Both the position numbers and the translations under genes were made by a program. Under the pieces are notes generated by a model. That model was not told the DNA's origin and did not search any database. It worked only from the letters and a program-made list of their open reading frames with translations. Below are positions 8,159 to 17,962 of a stretch of 64,000 nt of DNA, piece after piece. The DNA comes from Mobiluncus massiliensis (lineage in GTDB: Bacteria > Actinomycetota > Actinomycetes > Actinomycetales > Actinomycetaceae): positions 1,364,001 to 1,428,000 of the forward strand of contig NZ_OX458329.1 in the NCBI RefSeq assembly GCF_949769255.1. Direction: 5' to 3'. Position 1 is the first letter of the stretch. Every line of letters starts with the position of its first letter.

Positions 8159-10243
8159 TTACTGTGGGCGCGGTCGCGAGTCTGGCTCGGAAGGATTTTC
8201 CGGCGGGACGACCGGAGGCTGGGGTGCGGAAAAATTCTGAACGGCCGGGTTGGCCTGCGGCATGGCCGCAGGATTATAGGCTGCGGGATACCCGTAGGCG
8301 TTTCCTTGGTAGCCATAGAGCTGGGGGTTATATCCGCCGCCATACTCCGGCCTGTATTCGGGATAGGCCGGGTATGCTTCGGGATAGCCTGGCGCTTGGT
8401 AACCATAGGGGTTCTGGGCGTATCCCTGCGGAGGATAAGCGGGGTTTGGCGCGGCGATGTCCTCAGGGTAGGTCTCTGGATAAGCCCCAGGCGATGGTAT
8501 TACAGGCTGCGATGGCTGGGCAGTGGACTCGTTTACTGGTTCAGTTTGCACCAGCGGCTGCTCAGGAAGTGATTCGGGGTTAACTGAAACAGGTTCAGCG
8601 GTCACAGGTTCGGCAATGACGGGTTGCTCCAAAGCGGTGTCGGCGGCAACTGGTTCAGCCAAAGCTGGTTGCGCCGGAACAGTTTTTTCCGGAGCGGGGT
8701 AAGCATCGGAGTCTTCGTCTCGAACCGAAGTCGACTCACCAGTCTCGAGGGTGTCCTTGGCATTGTTCGATTTCGGGCTCGCGAGAGCGGGGGCAAACTC
8801 CACGTCCCCCGAGTTGTTGGGGATGCCCATAAACGGCTTGGTGATGTAGGGCACACCGAATCCCCCCAGATTCAACCGTTTCCCTTTGATTTTTATGGTG
8901 AAAGTGGCAATCATGACGTAAATGGCAGCATACAGCACCCCCATGATGAGCAGCACGAGGATGCCTTCTCCGGTTCCCATCCACCGCAGCAGATCCACCA
9001 CGCCAGGGCCTCCCGCCCAGCCAATAGTGACGCCTAAGACGGCGGTGATAGCGTAAGAAAATGCCGAGGCGACAGCGTGTACCAGCAACAGGGCAGGAGC
9101 CGCAAAAAACAGCAGATACAGTGCCGGTTTTTCGGCTCCGACGGCGAACGTGCTGGCAATCAGGAACCAATACATAATGCGCCAGTACTGACGGTTGCTT
9201 CCCTTCAGCTGCAGCAACAGCACCAAGAACAGCGCTGCCAGCCCAAACGCGACCACCGGATACCCGCCGGCCAGGAACAAGGCCTGCTGACCTTCCATCT
9301 GCGTACCGCCGTACACGAAGCAGCGGTAAGAACCATTGAGGGTGTCGCCTTGGGTAGTTTGGCAACTTCCATATACGTTGTAAGGCACGATGTTCAATAG
9401 GGAGCTGACCCCAGTAACCTCCGCAATAGGGTGAAGCAAACCGTAGAGTGCCGCCCCTAAGGGTCCCGGTGCCGCCATCATCGCCGTGCCGGCAGCCACG
9501 GTAATAATCAGGTATAACAGCTGATAAACCACGCCAACCACAATGCCGAGAACCACTCCGCCAGTCGCGCAAATGACCACGACCAAGGGAATCCCGCTGA
9601 CCATTCGAGCCCAAGGAACGACTTTGCGGAACCGGAACTCACTCCAGCAACCAGCGACCAGGAATCCCACCAAAACGCCGCCCATCAGCCCCAAGTCAAC
9701 GCCGGAAACTTCCCCTTGGGAAGAGGCGGTACTGTAACGAGACAGAGCCATCGTGGCGCCAAGGTAACCGGACCAACCCGCCAACACCGCTATTCCGATG
9801 GCCGCGTTGGGGCGCTTAGCCGCTGCAAAAGCCAACATAAATGCCACAATCAAAGGAAAATACGACTCGATTGTGGTGCCGACATAGTACAAAATATCCG
9901 CCACCGGCAAAATCGCCGGAAAAACTTTACCTAAGCCTTGGTCGCCAAGGATATGACCCTGCCCCAAACGCAGGGACAATTCTGCGGCGCACAGCAACAA
10001 CAGCGCTACGAACAGATACTGCAGGAAACGTTCGTACCACCCCGGTGTCAGGAAACGAGCGAAACGCTGCCGCTTTACAGCATTATGAGGGGGTTTTGCT
10101 TCTTTCGAACGCTTTGTTGGTTTATTCACTGCACGGGCTTTTTCAGCCTTATTCTTAGCTTTGTCGGCCCGGCGCTGAGCAGCGGAGATGCGATTCGATT
10201 CAGCACCGACCACTGCTTTGGCTGCTTTGCCCTTGCCCGCCAC
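8159..10243 (-). CDS. PTS EIIC-like membrane protein without EIIB/EIIA domains
   Basis: About 694 aa. A Lys/Arg/Ala-rich cytoplasmic N-terminus (about 80 residues) precedes roughly ten membrane segments. The middle carries glucose/GlcNAc-type EIIC features in order: LGAALYGLLHPIAEVTGVSS, then a short GD-containing loop, then GGYPVVAFGLAALFL, which match the LYGxxNRLLIPTGLHH and FFPIMMFGLPxA regions of NagE/PtsG. No EIIB (CI[T/S]RLR) or EIIA domain is present. The last 200 residues are instead a disordered Pro/Glu tail that ends with Tyr/Pro repeats. I preferred the GTG at 10243 behind AGGAAAGGAAG; an in-frame ATG at 10267 lacks spacing for a ribosome site. The substrate is unknown. Confidence 0.7.
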   Translation of the reverse strand: MAGKGKAAKAVVGAESNRISAAQRRADKAKNKAEKARAVNKPTKRSKEAKPPHNAVKRQRFARFLTPGWYERFLQYLFVALLLLCAAELSLRLGQGHILGDQGLGKVFPAILPVADILYYVGTTIESYFPLIVAFMLAFAAAKRPNAAIGIAVLAGWSGYLGATMALSRYSTASSQGEVSGVDLGLMGGVLVGFLVAGCWSEFRFRKVVPWARMVSGIPLVVVICATGGVVLGIVVGVVYQLLYLIITVAAGTAMMAAPGPLGAALYGLLHPIAEVTGVSSLLNIVPYNVYGSCQTTQGDTLNGSYRCFVYGGTQMEGQQALFLAGGYPVVAFGLAALFLVLLLQLKGSNRQYWRIMYWFLIASTFAVGAEKPALYLLFFAAPALLLVHAVASAFSYAITAVLGVTIGWAGGPGVVDLLRWMGTGEGILVLLIMGVLYAAIYVMIATFTIKIKGKRLNLGGFGVPYITKPFMGIPNNSGDVEFAPALASPKSNNAKDTLETGESTSVRDEDSDAYPAPEKTVPAQPALAEPVAADTALEQPVIAEPVTAEPVSVNPESLPEQPLVQTEPVNESTAQPSQPVIPSPGAYPETYPEDIAAPNPAYPPQGYAQNPYGYQAPGYPEAYPAYPEYRPEYGGGYNPQLYGYQGNAYGYPAAYNPAAMPQANPAVQNFSAPQPPVVPPENPSEPDSRPRPQ

Positions 10244-10439
10244 GCTGGCACTTCCTTTCCTCAGCATCTCCAGGTCAGACTGTAGTCACAGATACCGCAG
10301 CCAACATCATTTTCAATTTTGCCATAAACTCAGCGTGGAAAACGTGTTTTACGTGGTAATCAGGAGCCTCTCCCGGTGCTGGGATTCGCCCTCACCTGAG
10401 CGAGGATACAACTCGCGGGTCGATTTTCCTCAGGCAAAG

Positions 10440-12611
10440 CTAACTTTCGTTGTTCTCCGGAAGCTGCGGATTCACCAGTTCGCGCATCGCTTCACAGATT
10501 TCGCCCACACCCACGTAGTATTCCAACTCTTCCACTTTGACCGAGCGTCCCAAGGAGTCCGACAGCGGTATGCGCCAGTTCGGGTATTCGTTGTTGGTGC
10601 CGGGCTGATTTTGCATCCGCAGGTCTCCCACCGCGTCAACCAAACTGACCACGGACAGCTTAGCCCTGGTCTTGCCGATAAAACGGTGCAGCGCCAGAAT
10701 AAGTTCAGACTCGGTCGGATAATCGTTTTCCAGCAACCCCATGTTCCGCAGTTGTTCCACCAGCTTCGCGATATCGTCATACAACGTGTTCTTGGCCTCT
10801 TCCAAAGGCTGCGGCAAGATTCCCAAGCGATCCTGGACTTCCAGGTGCACCGCGCGGAGGAATCCCAAAGTCGGGGGCAAATCGTGAGTGTTCACCGCGG
10901 CCATGCACATTTCGCGGTATTGCTCCGGAGGCCTGAAATCACTGCCGTTGCGTTCAAACCACAGCACCGAAGTGCCCAGAATACCGCGGTCGCGCAAGTA
11001 GTCGCGGACCCAGTCCTCGACTGTGCCCAGGTCCTCCCCAACCACTACGGCGTGGGCTCTGGCGGCTTCCAACAGCATGATGCCCACGGTGGCCTCGTGG
11101 TTGTAACGAACGTAGGTGCCCTCGTTGGGATCAGCTCCCCGCGGAATCCACCACAGGCGAATCAGTCCCATCACATGATCGATACGTAAAGCGCCGCAGT
11201 TAGCCAAAGCGCGGTGAATTATCCCCCGCAGTGGTTCCCAATCGTGGGTGGCCATGTAACGGGGATTCATCGGCGGCTGAGTCCAGTCTTGGCCCAGCTG
11301 GTTGTACATATCCGGCGGAGCCCCCACGCTCATGGATTTCACGTAAGCATCCGGGGTGGACCACACGTCGGCACCGTACTTGTGCACCCCAACCGCCAGG
11401 TCATTCATGATGCCGATCGTCATGCCGGCATTTGTCGCAGATTCCTGGGCGGCGTGGAGCTGGGTAGAGGCAATCCACTGCAGCCAGCAATAGAACTCAA
11501 CCTGCTCGGCAAGCTCCTCCCGCAACGCCGCCACGCGAGGACTGGAGACATCGGCAACATCGTCGTCCCACGGCCCTTGACCGAAACGATCGTACAGGGC
11601 ACACCACAGGGCGAAGTTTTCCAAATCCTGGCCGCGTGATGCCATAAAGTCGCGGAACTCGGCTTCGCGGGAGTGGCTGCGCTTGACCTTGAAAATGACT
11701 TCCAAGGCTTCACGTTTGGCTTTCCAGGAGCGATCCCGGTCAATCTGCTTCGCGGTATCGACCGGGAAAAGCTCATTGGAGGCCTGGGCAAAAGCGACTT
11801 TCACCAGGGATTCAGAGGTGGAGTCCAACTGGTGATATTCCGCGATGTCGTCAGGGCGGATGTAAAGCGGGTTCAAGAAGCGCCGCGACACGGGCAGGTA
11901 AGGGGAAGGCGTGATGGGCACGTTGGGCTCGCCCGCATGCAACGGATTGGTCAGCACGAAGTCAGCGCCTTGGCATCCGAAAATCTCGGCGATATGGCCT
12001 AAATCGTGGAAGTCTCCCATTCCCCAAGAACCGCGGGAGGACACCGAATACAGTTGAGTCATTACGCCCCAGGAGCGGGAATGCTCTAAATTCCCCAGCG
12101 GCAGCCGGTCAGGGACAACCGCAACCTGCTGGGCAAACTCGCCTTCGACCGTCTTGGCGTGCAGGGTATGGTAGCCCCACTCGGTGCCTTCAGGAAGTCG
12201 GAACGTTGCCTCGCCGCGCCGGCCTTCGGGACCAAAATCGCGGGGTTGAACCCAAATATCAAGCTGTTCCAGCGGCCTAGTATCACCGTTCTCGGTTTCC
12301 AACCAGACTTCCAAACTGGTACCGTCGGGCACGTGAACCGGGATATTCGCCCCTTGGGACTGGCGCACCACCAACCCTTTCGGGAGGGTGGAAAACCAGT
12401 ATTCCCGGTCCATCGACTCGTAAGCACGCCCGATATCATCGCTGCTTTGCAACGTGAAACCGAGAGCGTCTATGACCCGAACCAAAGTCGACTGCGACAC
12501 CTCGTGGTAGTTTCCCGCAAAATCCCAATAGTCCGTATCCACCCCCAGCCGACGGGCTAAGTCCTGGACTTGGGGAAAATAACCTTCAAGATAGTGCGTT
12601 GTTTCGGCCAC
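10440..12611 (-). CDS. malQ: MalQ, 4-alpha-glucanotransferase (GH77)
   Basis: Amylomaltase that moves alpha-1,4-glucan chains between maltodextrins in the cytosol. At 723 aa it is the long actinobacterial/enterobacterial form with an N-terminal beta-rich extension. Catalytic motifs seen are RIDHVMGLIRLWW (nucleophile Asp), VVGEDLGTVEDWV (acid/base Glu) and NTHDLPPTLGF (transition-state Asp). The start is a GTG with GAGG 11 nt upstream. It stands alone, with no maltose transporter or phosphorylase gene beside it. Confidence 0.95.
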   Translation of the reverse strand: MAETTHYLEGYFPQVQDLARRLGVDTDYWDFAGNYHEVSQSTLVRVIDALGFTLQSSDDIGRAYESMDREYWFSTLPKGLVVRQSQGANIPVHVPDGTSLEVWLETENGDTRPLEQLDIWVQPRDFGPEGRRGEATFRLPEGTEWGYHTLHAKTVEGEFAQQVAVVPDRLPLGNLEHSRSWGVMTQLYSVSSRGSWGMGDFHDLGHIAEIFGCQGADFVLTNPLHAGEPNVPITPSPYLPVSRRFLNPLYIRPDDIAEYHQLDSTSESLVKVAFAQASNELFPVDTAKQIDRDRSWKAKREALEVIFKVKRSHSREAEFRDFMASRGQDLENFALWCALYDRFGQGPWDDDVADVSSPRVAALREELAEQVEFYCWLQWIASTQLHAAQESATNAGMTIGIMNDLAVGVHKYGADVWSTPDAYVKSMSVGAPPDMYNQLGQDWTQPPMNPRYMATHDWEPLRGIIHRALANCGALRIDHVMGLIRLWWIPRGADPNEGTYVRYNHEATVGIMLLEAARAHAVVVGEDLGTVEDWVRDYLRDRGILGTSVLWFERNGSDFRPPEQYREMCMAAVNTHDLPPTLGFLRAVHLEVQDRLGILPQPLEEAKNTLYDDIAKLVEQLRNMGLLENDYPTESELILALHRFIGKTRAKLSVVSLVDAVGDLRMQNQPGTNNEYPNWRIPLSDSLGRSVKVEELEYYVGVGEICEAMRELVNPQLPENNES

Positions 12612-12767
12612 TTTATCGAATCCTCAAAAATCCGCTTGCTTTTCGCCGAACGCCGAAATCCGACGCCAGACGATTTACTTTAACGAATTCTAACCGCTCA
12701 GGCCTGGTAGCGAGCAAACACGCGGGGTGCTATAACATTTTTCTGTATCTCCCCGGTATGGCTACCC

Positions 12768-14450
12768 TTACCCGCGAGTCAGTTTCCGGTAAACCACCCG
12801 GTGCGGGCGGGCGGCTTCCGGTCCCAATCGCCCGACCTTATTGGCTTCGTAGCCTTCAAAGTTGCCTTCGAACCAGAACCACTGAGCCGGGTTTTCCTCG
12901 GTACCCTCATAAGCCAAGATGTGGGTCGCGACCCGGTCGAGGAACCAGCGGTCGTGGGTGACGACCACGGCACAGCCGGGGAACTGCAGCAGGGCGTTTT
13001 CCAGCGATCCCAGGGTTTCCACGTCCAAATCGTTCGTCGGTTCGTCCAGCAGCAGCAGGTTTCCGCCCTCTTTCAAGGTCAGAGCCAGGTTGAGGCGGTT
13101 TCGTTCCCCACCGGACAAAACGCCTGCAGGTTTCTGCTGGTCAGCGCCCTTGAACCCGAAAGCGGACACGTAGGCGCGCGATGGCATCTGGACCTTGCCG
13201 ACCTCGATGTAGTCAGCCCCATCCGAGACGACCTCCCACAGCGTCTTGTCCGGGTCGATGCCCGCACGAGTCTGGTCGACATAAGAAATCTTCACGGTTT
13301 CCCCGATTTTCAGGTCGCCGCCGTCGAGGGGTTCCAACCCGACAATGGTCTTAAACAGGGTCGTTTTCCCTACCCCGTTAGGCCCGATAACTCCCACGAT
13401 GCCGTTTCGGGGCAAGCTAAAGCTCAAGCCGTCAATCAAAGTACGGTCCCCAAAACCTTTCTTGAGGTTGGTCGCCTCCAGCACCAACGTGCCCAATCGC
13501 GGCCCCGGCGGAATCTGGATTTCTTCAAAATCAAGTTTCCGAGACTTCTCGGCTTCCGCAGCCATCGCTTCATACGCCTGCAAACGAGCCTTCGACTTGG
13601 CTTGGCGCCCCTTAGCGGATTGGCGCACCCATTCGAGCTCTTCCTTCAACCGTTTTTGGAGTTTGGCGTCTTTACGCCCCTGAACTTCCAAACGTTCCTG
13701 TTTCTTTTCCAGGTAGGTGGAGTAGTTGCCCTCATAGGGGTACAGGTGGCCGCGATCGACCTCCGCAATCCACCCCGCCACGTGGTCCAGGAAATAACGG
13801 TCGTGGGTGACAGCAATGACTGCCCCCTTGTACTGGCTCAAATGTTGCTCCAGCCACAGCACCGACTCGGCATCCAGGTGGTTGGTCGGCTCGTCTAGCA
13901 GCAGCAAGTCCGGGGCTTCCAGCAACAGCTTGCACAAGGCGACCCGGCGACGCTCCCCTCCTGAGAGCGTTTTCACGTCCGCGTCCGCCGGTGGGCAGCG
14001 TAGCGCGTCCATCGCCTGTTCCAACTGATTGTCCAGGTCCCAGGCATCAGCGGCATCGATGGCTTCTTGGAGCTGACCCATTTCTTCCATCAGGGCATCA
14101 AAATCCGCGTCCGGGTCGGCCATTTGGGCTGAAATCTCGTTGTATCGGTCCAGCTTGGCCTTGATTTCCCACACGCCTTCCTCGACGTTGCCCAACACGT
14201 CCTTGTCCTCGTTGAGCGGGGGCTCCTGTAGCAGGATACCGACCGAATATCCTGGGCTGAGGATAGCTTCACCGTTGCTGGGCTCGTCCAAACCAGCCAT
14301 GATTTTCAGGATTGTCGACTTACCGGCACCGTTGGGACCCACCATGCCAATCTTGGCTCCCGGCAGGAAAGCCATCGTTACGTCATCCAAAATGAGCTTA
14401 TCGCCGACCTTCTTACGGGCCTTCAGCATTGAATAAATGTACTCTGACAT
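12768..14450 (-). CDS. ettA: EttA, energy-dependent translational throttle ABC-F ATPase
   Basis: An ABC-F protein of 560 aa that binds the ribosomal E site. It has two ATP-binding cassettes: Walker A GPNGAGKST and GPNGVGKTT, signature LSGGERRR and LSGGERNR, and His switches VTHDRYFL and VTHDRWFL. The N-terminus SEYIYSMLKARK is characteristic of EttA, and the arm insertion and linker are present. It starts 11 bp after AAGGAAG. It is housekeeping and should not be read as an antibiotic-resistance ABC-F; compare the resistance-type ABC-F at 48767. Confidence 0.95.
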   Translation of the reverse strand: MSEYIYSMLKARKKVGDKLILDDVTMAFLPGAKIGMVGPNGAGKSTILKIMAGLDEPSNGEAILSPGYSVGILLQEPPLNEDKDVLGNVEEGVWEIKAKLDRYNEISAQMADPDADFDALMEEMGQLQEAIDAADAWDLDNQLEQAMDALRCPPADADVKTLSGGERRRVALCKLLLEAPDLLLLDEPTNHLDAESVLWLEQHLSQYKGAVIAVTHDRYFLDHVAGWIAEVDRGHLYPYEGNYSTYLEKKQERLEVQGRKDAKLQKRLKEELEWVRQSAKGRQAKSKARLQAYEAMAAEAEKSRKLDFEEIQIPPGPRLGTLVLEATNLKKGFGDRTLIDGLSFSLPRNGIVGVIGPNGVGKTTLFKTIVGLEPLDGGDLKIGETVKISYVDQTRAGIDPDKTLWEVVSDGADYIEVGKVQMPSRAYVSAFGFKGADQQKPAGVLSGGERNRLNLALTLKEGGNLLLLDEPTNDLDVETLGSLENALLQFPGCAVVVTHDRWFLDRVATHILAYEGTEENPAQWFWFEGNFEGYEANKVGRLGPEAARPHRVVYRKLTRG

Positions 14451-14501
14451 GCAACTTCCTTACAGTTTCGATGAGCCGAGCAGCATCTGGCCCGGAGGTC
14501 T

Positions 14502-14535
14502 ATTGGGGGTGGGGTCAAAAACCCGCACCCCCAAT
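14502..14535 (-). terminator. Hairpin between ssb and ettA
   Basis: An inverted repeat with arms ATTGGGGGTG and C[A]CCCCCAAT around a CGGGTTTTTGACCC core. It lies just downstream of the ssb stop and upstream of ettA on the minus strand. It is probably a transcription terminator or attenuator, although no clean T-run follows the outer stem. Confidence 0.55.
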
Positions 14536-14561
14536 ATGCTAACGGAAATCGCGAATCTTTT

Positions 14562-15143
14562 TCAGAACGGAACCCCATCGGCCCCCGCGCCGACCAAAGA
14601 CTCCTCATCGGCGGCATCGATTTCAACGTCTAGTTCGTCGAGGATTTCCGCGCTCTCGACGAGGTCCGACTCCGTCTGCGCAAATTCCGCACCTTTCACG
14701 GTATTCAGAGAGTCCGCGGAAATATCGAATTTGCTCGGTTTTGCGCAGTTATCATCACTGGCGATTTCCTTGGCATACTTGATGTTTATCGAAGTGGTGC
14801 GCACCAGGTCAACCCCAATATGGGTTAGGTGCAAAGCGAGTTCCGGCCGTTTTTCAACGACACCGGTCGTCTGGTCGGTATGTTCGTAAGTACCGGGAAC
14901 TAAACGTCCCTGGGCAACGACCGGATCGCCCTTGTGCAGTGACTCCGCAATGTTGACGGCGAAAGTCCCCCAGGCTTTGCAGTTGAACCACGTGGTTTCC
15001 CCGCTGGTCCAATTGCCGCTGGCGTCACGATAACTGGCGTTGCAGGCCAGAGAGAACCGGACCCAGTGGGTGCCGGCAGAGGTCTGGCGCAAGACAGGAG
15101 TATTTCCCAAATGCCCGCTTACTGTTACTGTCATAGAGCTCAT
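14562..15143 (-). CDS. ssb: Single-stranded DNA-binding protein
   Basis: A 193-aa SSB with an N-terminal OB fold (MTVTVSGHLGNTPVLR, then WFNCKAWG) covering about residues 1-120 and an acidic, flexible C-terminus ending DGVPF. That tip matches the SSB protein-docking tail (DDxPF type). The ATG has AAAGGAAA upstream. It sits apart from rpsF/rpsR, so it could be the second, non-ribosomal-operon SSB paralogue; that part is inference. Confidence 0.9.
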   Translation of the reverse strand: MSSMTVTVSGHLGNTPVLRQTSAGTHWVRFSLACNASYRDASGNWTSGETTWFNCKAWGTFAVNIAESLHKGDPVVAQGRLVPGTYEHTDQTTGVVEKRPELALHLTHIGVDLVRTTSINIKYAKEIASDDNCAKPSKFDISADSLNTVKGAEFAQTESDLVESAEILDELDVEIDAADEESLVGAGADGVPF

Positions 15144-15349
15144 TATTGTTTTCCTTTCCCGAACGCCCCGGCGTTCGTAACTGTTGATAGCTGCCAGATA
15201 AAACAGCTCTCAGTTCGAGGGTTTCGCAAAGACTTGAACCAACCAAGACAAGAATTTTTTACCTGTGGATAACCCGTTTATTCACAGGGGCGAGAATGCC
15301 GGAAATAAGCTAAACTGGTCGAGTTAACAGATTTTTGGTTAACCGGCCA

Positions 15350-15422
15350 GCCTTCGTAGCTCAATGGATAGAGCAACGGCCTTCTAATCCGTAGGTTGTG
15401 GGTTCGAGTCCCACCGAGGGCG
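15350..15422 (+). tRNA. tRNA-Arg (anticodon TCT)
   Basis: A 73-nt cloverleaf. The acceptor stem GCCTTCG pairs with CGAGGGC (one G-U). The D arm GCTC/GAGC, the anticodon loop CTTCTAA with anticodon TCT, and the T arm GTGGG-TTCGAGT-CCCAC are all clear. The discriminator base is G. CCA is not encoded. It reads AGA codons. Confidence 0.95.
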
Positions 15423-15496
15423 CTAGCGCACACAAACGAAGCCAAAGGTGTATTTGCTGGGGAAGGCTAACCTTTTAAAGGAAAAATATTACTAAA

Positions 15497-16708
15497 ATGG
15501 GGTTCGTGACTATGGAAAACCTTGTAGGACCCGGTTCCCCTTCATCACTGCGCGTAGCGAACCAAAAGCGCGTTCTGGCTGCCATTATCGATGCTGGGGG
15601 GATATCTCAGGCCGAGATTAGCCGTCGCACCGGCTTGGCTCCAGCAACCGTGTCTAACATCGTTCGCGAACTGACTGAAGCCGAGATCTTACGCCTGGCA
15701 GAAGCGGCTTCCGGCCGGCGCGGCAACACGATTGCGTTTGCCCCTAATATTGGCTATGCCATGGGCGTGTCGCTGGAACGCGAACAGGTGCGGGTTGGGA
15801 TTGTTACCCTGGATCACGAGATTGTAGACACACGAGTGATACCGCTGCCGCCCGAAACCACTGCCAACATCAACAAGGAAATGGCGGTTGACCTGTTTGA
15901 CTCGATGATGGCCGCCAAGGGGCTAAAAAATGCTCAGATTGTGGCTGGTTGCATCGTCGTTGCCGACGCGGTGCGTTCAGATGGCCGCTTGTCCAACTAC
16001 ACCGCCATGATTCCGGGGCTTAGCGGAATCAACCTGGAGGACATCGCCCAAGAAGTTTCTCCTTTCCCGATTCTGACTGAAAATGACGCGAATGCCGGCG
16101 CTTTGGCTGAGCACATGTGGGGAGCCGCGAAGGACGTCGATGATTTCGTCTATATTGAGGCCTCTTCCGGTATCGGCGCGGGCATTATGGCTGGAGGCAA
16201 AATCCTGTATGGAACCGGCGGGATATCAGGCGAAATCGGACACCTCCCGATTCCGAACCATCATGAGTTGTGCAAGTGCGGGGGCAGCGGCTGTCTGGAG
16301 ATGACGGCCTCTGCCAGTGCGATTATGGCTTCGCTGCGCAGCCTGGGGATGCCGGTGCACACCTTGAATGACCTCTATCGACTCATCGAGGAAGGCGATG
16401 TGCGGGCTACTCGACGCATTCACGAAGCCGCCCGCGCCATCGGCTACGTCCTGGCACAAGTGTGCAACATCTTGAACCCAAAGATGATTGTCATCGGTGG
16501 CGAACTGTCCTATGCGGGCGAGGCTTTCTTAAACCAGGTTCGTGAGACCATTAACGAAATCGCCCTGCCCGATTGCGCTGCCGATGCAACCTTGCATCTG
16601 AGCGCCTTGGGTTCGTCCGCTCCCCTGCGCGGCGCCATGGCGAAAGCGGTTTCGATGGTGGATCTTGACGCGATTTTGCAGCGATTCTTATCTGACGAAA
16701 GCAACTGA
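15497..16708 (+). CDS. ROK-family transcriptional regulator/sugar kinase
   Basis: A 403-aa protein with an N-terminal winged HTH (AEISRRTGLAPATVSNIVREL, about residues 35-57) joined to a ROK domain. The ROK zinc site is visible as GEIGHLPI with CKCGGSGCLE, and the phosphate-binding segment ENDANAGALAE is intact. Members sense sugars or phosphorylate glucose. ATG 15497 has AAAGGA 14 nt upstream; ATG 15512 is an equally possible start. It follows tRNA-Arg and no sugar operon adjoins it, so the target is unknown. Confidence 0.88.
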   Translation: MGFVTMENLVGPGSPSSLRVANQKRVLAAIIDAGGISQAEISRRTGLAPATVSNIVRELTEAEILRLAEAASGRRGNTIAFAPNIGYAMGVSLEREQVRVGIVTLDHEIVDTRVIPLPPETTANINKEMAVDLFDSMMAAKGLKNAQIVAGCIVVADAVRSDGRLSNYTAMIPGLSGINLEDIAQEVSPFPILTENDANAGALAEHMWGAAKDVDDFVYIEASSGIGAGIMAGGKILYGTGGISGEIGHLPIPNHHELCKCGGSGCLEMTASASAIMASLRSLGMPVHTLNDLYRLIEEGDVRATRRIHEAARAIGYVLAQVCNILNPKMIVIGGELSYAGEAFLNQVRETINEIALPDCAADATLHLSALGSSAPLRGAMAKAVSMVDLDAILQRFLSDESN

Positions 16709-16773
16709 GCCTTAGGCTGGCGAGGGTGAAAATCGCCGCCGGATACGATTAATGAATGGGAGATAAGTACAGT

Positions 16774-17394
16774 ATGGGAAACAAAAAAACCGACCCTATG
16801 GTGTGGATTGACTGCGAGATGACCGGGCTCGATCTGGACGTTGACGAGCTGATTGAGGTTGCCGTGATTGTCACCGATGCCGAACTGAACCCGCTGGATT
16901 CCGGTATTGATTTGCTGATTAAGCCCAGTGCCACCGCAATGAATCACATGGGGGAATTCGTGCGCGAAATGCACACTAAGTCGGGACTGCTGGCCGAGCT
17001 TGACGGCGGTTTGAGCGTGGAGGAAGCCGGCCGCCAAGTTTTGGAGTACGTGAAACGTTACGTCCCCGAACCCGGAAAAGCCCAGCTGGCAGGCAATTCA
17101 GTGCATTCTGATAAAGCGTTCCTGGCTAAACAGATGCCGGAACTCATCAAGTGGCTTCACTATCGGATTATTGACGTGTCTACCTTGAAAGAGTTGGCGA
17201 TGCGCTGGTATCCGAAGGTTTACGGTCTGGCTCCGGAAAAGACCGGCAATCACCGGGCTTTAGGCGATATCATCGATTCCTTGAACGAGCTGCGCTATTA
17301 CCGTTCGGTGCTGATGCCGGCGGGCGAGGGCCCCCGTACGGAGGAACTGCAGGCCGCGGCCGCCCGGATTGTGCAGACTTCGCCTTTCAAGTAA
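16774..17394 (+). CDS. orn: Orn, oligoribonuclease (3'-5' exoribonuclease)
   Basis: A DEDDh-family exonuclease that degrades 2-5 nt RNAs and pGpG. VWIDCEMTGLD supplies the first two acidic ligands, AGNSVHSDKAFL the third, and NHRALGDIIDS the His/Asp pair. It is about 206 aa, slightly longer than E. coli Orn. The ATG at 16774 has GGGAGA 10-11 nt upstream. The ATG at 16756 extends it by six residues but lacks a ribosome site. It is probably transcribed alone or together with the ROK gene 48-66 bp upstream. Confidence 0.95.
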   Translation: MGNKKTDPMVWIDCEMTGLDLDVDELIEVAVIVTDAELNPLDSGIDLLIKPSATAMNHMGEFVREMHTKSGLLAELDGGLSVEEAGRQVLEYVKRYVPEPGKAQLAGNSVHSDKAFLAKQMPELIKWLHYRIIDVSTLKELAMRWYPKVYGLAPEKTGNHRALGDIIDSLNELRYYRSVLMPAGEGPRTEELQAAAARIVQTSPFK

Positions 17395-17526
17395 ACGGAT
17401 GATGTTTGCGCACAAGCACGTCCGGTGAGGTTGTCCACCAGGCCGGGTTTCTCAGCGGGCGGGACACGAGTTTCGCCTAGGCGCCAAAATCCGGTAAGAT
17501 AGTGGGGTTGCTTTTCGCAAGCGATG

Positions 17527-17598
17527 GTGGCTGTAGTTCAGTGGTAGAGCACCTGATTGTGGTTCAGGATGTCGCGAGTTCGAATCTCGTCAGCCACC
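17527..17598 (+). tRNA. tRNA-His (anticodon GTG)
   Basis: The acceptor stem GTGGCTG pairs with CAGCCAC, with discriminator C at 17598. The base before the stem is G (17526), which gives the extra G-1:C73 pair diagnostic of tRNA-His. The anticodon loop is TTGTGGT, and the T arm GCGAG-TTCGAAT-CTCGT is intact. Confidence 0.95.
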
Positions 17599-17962
17599 CG
17601 ACTGAGAGAGCGTCCAAGCCGAAAGCGAAGCTTTCGAGCTTGAGACGCGAACGAGGGAGGGTATGCAAGGCGAGCAGCGGGTTGCAAGCACCCAGATTAA
17701 AAACAAAATGCACGAACGACCGATTTCACCTCACTCGCACGCGATTCTTTAAGACCCAAATCACTTTCACCTGCATCTTTACAAATTGGGACGTCAATAA
17801 AACACAAATCCCACCCCTAAAATCGGTCACTCAGGCACGTACCTTTACAATCAACGCTCAAAATACCGAAAATCCACACCTTAGCGCTTGCCTGGATTAC
17901 TACTCCGTCAAGTCGCCCGGTTTGGCGCCACGCACGCATTTGATTTTTGAGACAATGAAACC
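17599..17962. other. Intergenic stretch after tRNA-His containing a long bulged hairpin
   Basis: I see no protein gene here; the long plus-strand frame runs through the tRNA. From 17610 to 17648 two 17-19 nt arms (GCGTCCAAGCCGAAAGC and its near complement with two single-base bulges) close on a GAA loop, 11 bp beyond the tRNA. No T-run follows. The remainder is AT-richer with no recognisable motif and contains the promoter region for the flavoprotein gene. Confidence 0.5.

Noticed and set aside
12768-14450. EttA as an antibiotic-resistance ABC-F protein
   Set aside because: Its N-terminus and motifs are those of the housekeeping EttA; the resistance-type ABC-F is the gene at 48767.
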